DNA of 64,000 nucleotides from the NCBI RefSeq assembly GCF_030812415.1, contig NZ_JAUSST010000005.1, positions 434,001-498,000 of the forward strand, in the 5' to 3' direction. This document shows positions 58,300-64,000 of the stretch, in pieces. Origin of the DNA: Paenibacillus harenae (lineage in GTDB: Bacteria > Bacillota > Bacilli > Paenibacillales > Paenibacillaceae). A program made the position numbers and the translations under genes. The notes under the pieces were generated by a model that worked only from the letters and a program-made list of their open reading frames with translations, was not told the DNA's origin and searched no databases. Every line of letters begins with the position of its first letter. Position 1 is the stretch's first letter.

Positions 58300-59727
58300 G
58301 TGGGAAAAACGGCAGGCTTGAACAACTCGCTAATAACTTCCGGGCAAGCGGCGAAGATACTTTTCATGTTCGCGATGGGAAGTTCGACGCTCATCCTTCC
58401 TACGGCTGTTGCAGCCATCGCCAAGCAGGACAGCTGGTTGTCGTTTCTGATAGCCGGCCCGATCAACTACTTCGTGCTGATGATCTACTTGGCGCTTAAC
58501 GATCGATTCCCCCGAATGTCGTTTACCCAATACGCTCAGAAGCTGATCGGCGTTTGGGCAGGCAAAGCGCTAAGCCTGACCTATATCTTCTTTTATCTGA
58601 TATTAAGCGCTCTTGTGCTGCGGAATATATCGGATTTTCTGGGATTGTCGGTATTGCCTCAAACGCCGGGGTGGTTCATTAACAGCACCTTCATGATCGT
58701 AGTGGGGTACGGGGTGTTTTTGGGCATTGAAACCATTGCGCGAACGGGTGAAATATTGTTCACCTGGGGTCTTATTATCATCTTCGTCGTATTGGTCTTG
58801 CTCTCCAATCAATTCAATTTCCATAATTTTGAGCCTATATTGTATCAAGGGCTGATGAGTCCGATTAAAGGCAGCTATCCGATCATCGGCTTCCCGATCG
58901 CCGAATTCGTGTTTTTTACATCGATACTCCCCCTCATAACCAAGCAGGGCAAGCCGAAACTGCGCAAGGATCTCAAGCTGGTGATCGTATGCCTGACATT
59001 TGCGAGTACAGTGATGACTGTTTTCCTGATTGGCGTTATGGGGGTGAGCGAGGTAAGCCGAAGCCCTTTCTCTGTGTACGATATGGCCAAGTATATCAAT
59101 ATAGAGGAGATTGTGGTAAGGGTCGAAATTTTGGTGGCGATCGTGTGGATCGGCACTGTATTCATGAAGCTCGTACTGTGCGTGTATGCGCTCACGGTAA
59201 CGACTGCGCAGGTGCTCGGTCTGAATACGTATCGGCCGCTGGTCATGCCGTACTCGGTCATTATCGTACCGCTGTCGATTTTCATCTATCGGAATGTCGC
59301 CCATACGAAGGAAGTAGCCGCAGGGGTGTGGACTTTATATTCATCCGTTCAAGGTATCCTATTCCCGCTCATCCTGCTCTTTATCGCCGTCCTAACCGGC
59401 AAACGGGATTCCGAGTACGGAATCTTCCCTTCTCCTGAAAACACGGACGGAAAGAACGCCAAAGACAGCCCGCCGGCGGAGCAAGCGGAAGCTCGCAAGG
59501 CAGAGTCGGAAGCCGAACAATCCGAGCGAACGGAGCCGGAGCAGTCGGGAGAGGGACAGACGGAGCAGGAGCAATCGCCTCCGAAGCCAGCGGGAGGGCA
59601 GAAGTCGGGGCAGCAATCGGCGGCTTCGAGCGACTCGCAGCAATCGCCCCGGGACCAATCCGACGGTTCGCCACCATCCGACATGGGGGATCAATCCGCG
59701 TCGCAAACCGGCCAATCGGAGGAGTAA
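58300..59727 (+). CDS. Spore germination protein, GerB family permease-like subunit
   Basis: A 475-residue subunit of the APC superfamily with ten helices over residues about 10-365; it carries the germinant-binding pocket. Family-typical segments are LITSGQAAKILFMFAMGSSTLILPTAVAAIAKQDSWLSFLIAGPINYFVLMIYLALNDRFPRMSFTQYAQKLIG and PIIGFPIAEFVFFTSILPLI. It then carries an unusual hydrophilic tail of about 110 residues (366-475) made almost only of Glu, Gln, Ser, Pro, Gly, Ala and Asp. GTG 58300 follows AAGGGGTGAGCATAAC. No terminator separates it from the nuo promoter. Confidence 0.94.
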   Translation: MGKTAGLNNSLITSGQAAKILFMFAMGSSTLILPTAVAAIAKQDSWLSFLIAGPINYFVLMIYLALNDRFPRMSFTQYAQKLIGVWAGKALSLTYIFFYLILSALVLRNISDFLGLSVLPQTPGWFINSTFMIVVGYGVFLGIETIARTGEILFTWGLIIIFVVLVLLSNQFNFHNFEPILYQGLMSPIKGSYPIIGFPIAEFVFFTSILPLITKQGKPKLRKDLKLVIVCLTFASTVMTVFLIGVMGVSEVSRSPFSVYDMAKYINIEEIVVRVEILVAIVWIGTVFMKLVLCVYALTVTTAQVLGLNTYRPLVMPYSVIIVPLSIFIYRNVAHTKEVAAGVWTLYSSVQGILFPLILLFIAVLTGKRDSEYGIFPSPENTDGKNAKDSPPAEQAEARKAESEAEQSERTEPEQSGEGQTEQEQSPPKPAGGQKSGQQSAASSDSQQSPRDQSDGSPPSDMGDQSASQTGQSEE

Positions 59728-59735
59728 CTCCGTCA

Positions 59736-59764
59736 TAGACGGTTGTGGAAGCATTTGTTATAAT
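59736..59764 (+). promoter_or_regulatory. Promoter of the nuo operon
   Basis: TAGACG (59736-59741), 17-base spacer, perfect TATAAT (59759-59764) preceded by TG (59756), an extended -10. It lies 64 bases before the nuoA start. Confidence 0.75.
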
Positions 59765-59827
59765 TGTGATGGAAAAATGACCAAGCGGCACATGTCCGCG
59801 CCAAACCAACGGACGGAGGCGACCCGA

Positions 59828-60199
59828 GTGGAAAACTACGCCAACAACTATGTCGTGGTGGCAATTTTCATCGTACTGGGCATTTTGCTCCCGGTTGCGG
59901 CTTTGACTATCGGAAGGCTGCTTCGGCCCCATAAGCCGACGGAGCTTAAGAAAACGACGTACGAGAGCGGCAATGAACCCGTGGGTGAAGGTCAGGTCAG
60001 ATTCAATATCCGTTACTATTTATTTGCGTTGATGTTTGTCATCTTTGATGTCGAAACCGTTTTCTTATATCCATGGGCCGTTGCTTACAATAAGCTCGGC
60101 CTCTTTGTGCTGGTGGAAATGATCATATTTGCGGGAATGCTGCTTGTCGGACTTCTATATGCTTGGAAGAAGAAGGTGCTGAAATGGAATTCAGTTTAG
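59828..60199 (+). CDS. nuoA: NADH-quinone oxidoreductase subunit A
   Basis: A 123-residue three-helix subunit of respiratory complex I. The family core is YESGNEPVGEGQVRFNIRYYLFALMFVIFDVETVFLYPWAVAYNKLGLFVLVEMIIFAGMLLVGLLYAWKKKVLKW. The usual cysteine after YESG is replaced here (YESGNEP in place of YECG). I chose GTG 59828 because GGAGGCGA precedes it by nine bases; the longer frame from 59777 reads through the site. It overlaps nuoB by 16 bases. Confidence 0.95.
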   Translation: MENYANNYVVVAIFIVLGILLPVAALTIGRLLRPHKPTELKKTTYESGNEPVGEGQVRFNIRYYLFALMFVIFDVETVFLYPWAVAYNKLGLFVLVEMIIFAGMLLVGLLYAWKKKVLKWNSV

Positions 60200-60702
60200 A
60201 ATCAATTTCACTCGATGAACGCAAAGAGCTGGAACGCAACGTATTTATGGGAACATTGGAGCAATTGAAGGCATGGGCGCGGAGCAACTCGTTATGGCCG
60301 CTCACGTTCGGCCTTGCGTGCTGCGCGATCGAAATGATGGGAACGGGCGCGTCGCATTACGATCTTGACCGCTTCGGCGTCATGTTCCGGACGTCGCCGC
60401 GCCAGTCCGACGTCATGATCGTCGCGGGCACGGTAACGAAGAAGATGGGTCCGCTGCTTCGCCGGCTGTACGACCAGATGCCGGAGCCGAAGTGGGTCAT
60501 CGCGATGGGCTCTTGCGCGACGGCAGGAGGGCCGTACGTGAAGTCTTACGCTGTCATCAAGGGAGTCGACCAGATCGTGCCCGTCGACGTCTACATTCCG
60601 GGCTGTCCGCCGAATCCGGCCGCGCTTATCTACGGGATTAATCGGCTGCAAGAGAAGATCCGTTACGAGGCGAAGACCGGGAAGCGGGTGACGGGACGAT
60701 GA
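60184..60702 (+). CDS. nuoB: NADH-quinone oxidoreductase subunit B
   Basis: A 172-residue subunit that holds the N2 iron-sulfur cluster next to quinone. The ligand cysteines are visible: the CC pair in LACCAIEMM (46-47), GSCATAGG (about 111) and PGCPPNP (about 141). SDVMIVAGTVTKKMGPLLRRLYDQMPEPKWVIAMG is typical. ATG 60184 follows AGAAGGTG inside the nuoA end. It overlaps nuoC by four bases. Confidence 0.97.
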   Translation: MEFSLESISLDERKELERNVFMGTLEQLKAWARSNSLWPLTFGLACCAIEMMGTGASHYDLDRFGVMFRTSPRQSDVMIVAGTVTKKMGPLLRRLYDQMPEPKWVIAMGSCATAGGPYVKSYAVIKGVDQIVPVDVYIPGCPPNPAALIYGINRLQEKIRYEAKTGKRVTGR

Positions 60703-61349
60703 GCGAGGAGCAGGAGAAGAAGGATAAGCCGGAGGAAGCGCCTGCGGTCGATCCGGAGCGCGAGGCGAAGCTGAAGGCGGCGGCGGAAGCGCGCGCGGCG
60801 CGCCAAGCTGCGAAGGAGAAGGCGGAAGCCGAGGCTGCGGAGGCCGCTTCCCCCGAGCCGAAGCCGCCATCGCCGAAGCAGCCGCAGCCCGATCGGCTCG
60901 TCGCTCTCGTGCGGCAAGCGGCGGGGGACGACGCGATCATGGAGTCGTACTTGAACGAGCTAAACGGCGATATGCCAACGCTTGTCATACATAACAAGCA
61001 CTGGCGGAGCATAGCATCGATGCTGAAGGAGCATGACGAGCTGCGCTTCAATTATTTGCGCAACGTATCGGGCGTCGATTATGAGACGCATATGGAAGTT
61101 GTGTATCACATGATCTCGCTGGAAAGCAAACAAGAGGCGGCGATCAAGGTGCGGACCGAGAGGGATGCCGCATCGGTGTACTCCGCAACGCCGGTCTGGG
61201 CGACGGCGAATTGGAACGAACGCGAAATCTACGATTTGCTGGGCATAGACTTCCCGGGACATCCCGACTTGCGGCGCATCATGATGCCGGATGATTGGGT
61301 CGGGCACCCGCTTCGCAAAGATTACGAGCCGCTGGATTCGGAGGTGTAA
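60699..61349 (+). CDS. nuoC: NADH-quinone oxidoreductase subunit C
   Basis: A 216-residue peripheral-arm subunit. The conserved 30-kDa domain occupies about residues 66-216 (LRFNYLRNVSGVDYETHMEVVYHMISL, ATPVWATANWNEREIYDLLGIDFPGHPDLRRIMMPDDWVGHPLRKDYEPLD). It is preceded by a 65-residue low-complexity tail rich in Glu, Ala, Lys, Pro and Arg. nuoC and nuoD are separate genes here, not fused as in E. coli. Confidence 0.95.
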   Translation: MSEEQEKKDKPEEAPAVDPEREAKLKAAAEARAARQAAKEKAEAEAAEAASPEPKPPSPKQPQPDRLVALVRQAAGDDAIMESYLNELNGDMPTLVIHNKHWRSIASMLKEHDELRFNYLRNVSGVDYETHMEVVYHMISLESKQEAAIKVRTERDAASVYSATPVWATANWNEREIYDLLGIDFPGHPDLRRIMMPDDWVGHPLRKDYEPLDSEV

Positions 61350-61355
61350 CCGCCT

Positions 61356-62456
61356 ATGATTCGTACAGAAGAGCTGTTATTGAACGTAGGTCCGCAGCAT
61401 CCGAGCACGCATGGCGTATTCCGAATCGTCGTTAAGCTTGACGGCGAGGTCATTACGGAAGCGACGCCGGTTATGGGCTACTTGCACCGCGGCACCGAGA
61501 AAATCGCGGAAAATTTGAATTTTACGCAGATCATCCCTTATACGGACCGGATGGACTACGTGTCGGCGATGACGAACAACTATGTGCTCGTTCATGCCGT
61601 CGAGACGATGATGGGGCTCGAGATTCCGCTGCGCGCGGAATTTATGCGGCTCATTGTCATGGAGATGCAGCGCGTAGCAAGCCACCTTGTCTGGTGGGGC
61701 ACGTACCTGCTCGATATTGGGGCGATGAGCCCGTTTCTCTATGCGTTTCGCGACCGTGAAATCATCATTGATCTGTTCAATGAGCTATGCGGTGCAAGAT
61801 TGACCTACAATTACATGCGCGTCGGGGGCGTCAAGTGGGATGCGCCTCCGGGCTGGATGGACAAAGTGCGCGACTTCATTCCGTATATGGAGAAGAAGCT
61901 GCAGGAATACGACAAGCTCGTCAGCGGCAATGAAATTTTTCTCGCGCGGATCAAGGGCATCGGGCAATACGATGCGGCGACCGCGATCGATTACGGATTG
62001 TCGGGAGCGAATCTTCGCTGCACCGGCGTCGATTGGGATTTGCGCAAGGCGGAGCCTTACAGCTTGTACGATCGCTTCGAATTCGACGTGCCGCTCGGCA
62101 CGAGAGGCGATTGCTACGATCGATATCGCATCCGGCTGGAGGAAATTAAACAAAGCCTTCGCATCTTGAAGCAAGCGGTGGAGCAATTTCCGCAAGGCGG
62201 CGAGACGATGGGCAAAGTGCCGCGCGCCATAAGGCCGCCAGCCGGCGAAGTGTATGTGCGCATCGAATCGCCCCGCGGCGAGATCGGCTGCCATATCGTC
62301 TCCAAGGGCAAGGCCGAGCCATACCGGCTTAAGTTCCGCCGTCCTTCCTTCGTCAATCTGCAATTGCTGCCCAAGCTGCTTGTCGGGGAGACGATGACCA
62401 ATCTCATCACGATACTGGGCGGCGTCGACATTGTCGTCGGGGAGGTCGATTGCTAA
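61356..62456 (+). CDS. nuoD: NADH-quinone oxidoreductase subunit D
   Basis: A 366-residue 49-kDa-type subunit that forms the quinone site with NuoB. Typical segments are NVGPQHPSTHGVFRIVVKLDGEVI, GYLHRGTEKIAENLNFTQIIPYTDRMDYVSAMTNNYV, MQRVASHLVWWGTYLLDIGAMSPFLYAFRDRE and GSGANLR-like LSGANLRCTGVDWDLRKAEPY. It ends VNLQLLPKLLVGETMTNLITILGGVDIVVGEVDC. It overlaps the nuoH start by one base. Confidence 0.97.
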   Translation: MIRTEELLLNVGPQHPSTHGVFRIVVKLDGEVITEATPVMGYLHRGTEKIAENLNFTQIIPYTDRMDYVSAMTNNYVLVHAVETMMGLEIPLRAEFMRLIVMEMQRVASHLVWWGTYLLDIGAMSPFLYAFRDREIIIDLFNELCGARLTYNYMRVGGVKWDAPPGWMDKVRDFIPYMEKKLQEYDKLVSGNEIFLARIKGIGQYDAATAIDYGLSGANLRCTGVDWDLRKAEPYSLYDRFEFDVPLGTRGDCYDRYRIRLEEIKQSLRILKQAVEQFPQGGETMGKVPRAIRPPAGEVYVRIESPRGEIGCHIVSKGKAEPYRLKFRRPSFVNLQLLPKLLVGETMTNLITILGGVDIVVGEVDC

Positions 62457-63472
62457 TGGGAGCATGGCTAAGCGAGCCGCTTACTTGGGGCAATGCCCTC
62501 GTAATGTTCCTATGGGGTGTCGTATTCTTAGGAATCGTACTTGGCTTCGTAACGTATGCGATCTACTTCGAGCGTAAAGTCATCGGGTGGATGCAGCTTC
62601 GCATCGGGCCGAATCGGGTCGGTCCGTTCGGCTTGTTCCAGACGGTAGCCGACATTTTGAAGCTTCTCGTTAAGGAGGACACGATTCCCCGCAAGGCTGA
62701 CCGGTTTCTATTCATTCTTGCGCCTGCGCTTGCTTATGTGCCGGCCTTCTCCGTGCTTGTAGTGCTTCCTTATACGCAAAATTTATATTTTGCCGATCTG
62801 AACGTCGGCTTGCTCTATTACGTGGCATTGTCGGGCATATCGACGCTTGCCATCGTCATTGGCGGCTGGGCCTCCAATAACAAGTATGCCTTGCTGGGAG
62901 GCATGCGTTCCGCCGCGCAGATGATCAGCTACGAGGTGCCGCTTGTCATTTCGGTCGTCGGCGTCATCCTGCTGAGCGGCAGCCTCAACCTGCGGGATAT
63001 TGTAGAAGCCCAGGCTGGCGGCTGGTTCTGGAACTGGAATTTCCTGCCGCAGATCATCGGCTTCGTCGTCTTCATCATCGCGGCCGTCTCCGAGCTGAAC
63101 CGGACGCCCTTCGACTTGCCGGAGGCCGAATCCGAGCTGGTAGCCGGCTATCATGTCGAATACAGCGGCTTCCGCTTCGCTTTCTTCATGCTTTCGGAGT
63201 ATGTATACGTGTATGCCATTGCGGCGCTTACGACGGTGTTGTTCCTCGGAGGATGGCATGCGCCTGCGCCGTTCCTCGATTTTGTGCCGGGCATCCTCTG
63301 GTTTTTGCTCAAGTTCGCCTGTATCGTTTTTTTCCTGTTCTGGATTCGGGCGACGTTCCCGAGGATCCGCGTCGATCAACTGATGGGACTCGGCTGGAAG
63401 GTGCTGCTGCCGGTATCGCTGCTTAACGTTTTTTTGACCGCTGTATACCTGGAGCTGTTCATCAAAAATTAA
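62456..63472 (+). CDS. nuoH: NADH-quinone oxidoreductase subunit H
   Basis: A 338-residue eight-helix subunit that links the quinone chamber with the proton pumps. FERKVIGWMQLRIGPNRVGPFGLFQTVADILKLLVKED, GISTLAIVIGGWASNNKYALLGGMRSAAQMISYEVPL, NRTPFDLPEAESELVAGYHVEYSGFRFAFFMLSEY and WIRATFPRIRVDQLMGLGWKVLLP are strong matches. ATG 62456 follows GGGGAGGT at nine bases and overlaps the nuoD stop. nuoH directly follows nuoD: nuoE, nuoF and nuoG are absent from their usual place. Confidence 0.97.
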   Translation: MGAWLSEPLTWGNALVMFLWGVVFLGIVLGFVTYAIYFERKVIGWMQLRIGPNRVGPFGLFQTVADILKLLVKEDTIPRKADRFLFILAPALAYVPAFSVLVVLPYTQNLYFADLNVGLLYYVALSGISTLAIVIGGWASNNKYALLGGMRSAAQMISYEVPLVISVVGVILLSGSLNLRDIVEAQAGGWFWNWNFLPQIIGFVVFIIAAVSELNRTPFDLPEAESELVAGYHVEYSGFRFAFFMLSEYVYVYAIAALTTVLFLGGWHAPAPFLDFVPGILWFLLKFACIVFFLFWIRATFPRIRVDQLMGLGWKVLLPVSLLNVFLTAVYLELFIKN

Positions 63473-63487
63473 GAGGGGGAATAGGCA

Positions 63488-63937
63488 ATGAACGGAATGC
63501 TGAAGGGCCTTGGCGTTACGCTTAAATCAATGACAGCCCCAAAAGTAACGACTTCCTATCCCGACGTACCGATTAACATGCCCGATCGCTTTCGCGGCAT
63601 CCAGCATTTCATCCCGGACTTGTGCATCGTATGCAACCAATGCGCTCGCATTTGTCCAACGGATTGCATCACGCTTACGGGCAAGCCGAATCCCGATCCG
63701 GAGAAGAAGGGCAAAGTGATCGATACGTTCGACTTGAATTTCGAAATATGCATTTTGTGCGACTTGTGCACGGAGGTATGTCCGACCGAAGCGATTGTGA
63801 TGACCAATCACTTCGAGCTGTCGGCTTTCAGCCGCGACGATCTGTTCAAGGACGTGCAGTGGCTGACCGATAACAATACGCTCGTTCGCGAAGATAACAA
63901 CAATATCGGAGCGCCGGCCAAAGGGGGCGCCAAGTAA
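63488..63937 (+). CDS. nuoI: NADH-quinone oxidoreductase subunit I
   Basis: A 149-residue ferredoxin-like subunit with two 4Fe-4S clusters (N6a and N6b): CIVCNQCARICP (from about Cys46) and CILCDLCTEVCP (from about Cys88), each with a paired distant Cys-Pro. YPDVPINMPDRFRGIQHFI precedes the first cluster. The distance to nuoH is 15 bases. Confidence 0.97.
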   Translation: MNGMLKGLGVTLKSMTAPKVTTSYPDVPINMPDRFRGIQHFIPDLCIVCNQCARICPTDCITLTGKPNPDPEKKGKVIDTFDLNFEICILCDLCTEVCPTEAIVMTNHFELSAFSRDDLFKDVQWLTDNNTLVREDNNNIGAPAKGGAK

Positions 63938-64000
63938 TTGTTTACAATTGATTTTACTGGAGAGTACGCCGCTTTCTTTCTATTCTCCGCGATTATGATT
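63938..64000 (+). CDS. nuoJ: NADH-quinone oxidoreductase subunit J, start only (cut by window edge)
   Basis: TTG 63938 begins right after the nuoI stop and reads MFTIDFTGEYAAFFLFSAIM, a hydrophobic N-terminus in the position where nuoJ is expected. An AAAGGGGG site lies about 12 bases upstream, within nuoI. The frame is open to the end of the window. The call rests mainly on gene order. Confidence 0.65.
   Translation, partial: MFTIDFTGEYAAFFLFSAIMI

Noticed and set aside
1..64000. tRNA, rRNA, insertion sequences, prophage or toxin-antitoxin modules
   Set aside because: No cloverleaf, transposase, integrase, terminal repeat or phage structural gene was recognised on either strand.

Overview
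The window is a contiguous piece of a spore-forming member of the Paenibacillaceae (Paenibacillus, Cohnella or a close relative). This rests on moderately GC-rich coding DNA, strong GGAGG-type ribosome binding sites with frequent TTG/GTG starts, and gene order: prfA-prmC-spoIIR-ywlC-mntP-ywlE-rpiB-ywlG-glyA, then upp-wecB-atp operon, a ger spore-germination operon and a nuo operon lacking nuoE/F/G. No rRNA, tRNA, insertion sequence, prophage or cas gene was seen. Nearly all genes lie on the + strand; the only minus-strand genes I support are two very small ones (14429-14635 and 21495-21638).

Layout. 1-6.1 kb: end of an aldo/keto reductase, ccdC-like gene, DUF2252 protein, glutathione peroxidase, a small membrane protein, an NSS-type sodium symporter and an AT-rich methyltransferase with a damaged 5' end. 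6.2-12.1 kb: glutaminyl-tRNA synthetase, then mobA, an acetyltransferase, a PPP-type phosphatase, a VanZ-like protein, hisC and a membrane protein. 12.1-15.8 kb: a TetR gene with a clear promoter and operator driving a paired SMR exporter, a kinase-like protein, and an Rrf2 regulator with thioredoxin. 15.9-18.8 kb: a four-gene membrane glycosylation cassette (GT2, DUF2304, EmrE-like, GT39-like). 18.9-21.3 kb: a large secreted YcdB/SLH protein. 21.8-32.0 kb: ychF, prfA, prmC, spoIIR and the ywl genes, with a ZTP riboswitch in front of rpiB-ywlG-glyA.

32.5-38.1 kb: a complete oligopeptide ABC transporter (oppABCDF). 38.4-39.4 kb: a Gly/Ser/His/Cys-tailed membrane protein. 39.9-49.3 kb: upp, wecB and the complete F1Fo ATP synthase operon with atpZ and atpI. 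49.5-52.6 kb: a Fur-box-controlled iron-siderophore binding protein and a double-length permease with no ATPase. 52.8-55.0 kb: a chemoreceptor of unusual topology. 55.2-59.7 kb: a spore germinant receptor operon (A, C, D, B). 59.8-64.0 kb: nuoABCDHI and the start of nuoJ, cut by the window edge.

Most of the window is conserved housekeeping and sporulation DNA. The least explained parts are two intergenic arrays of regularly spaced imperfect palindromes (24421-24603 and 39524-39773), the glycosylation cassette, the ZTP-switch unit that includes a gene of unknown function, the chemoreceptor, and a few small proteins without recognised families. I did not find a clearly new multi-gene system.
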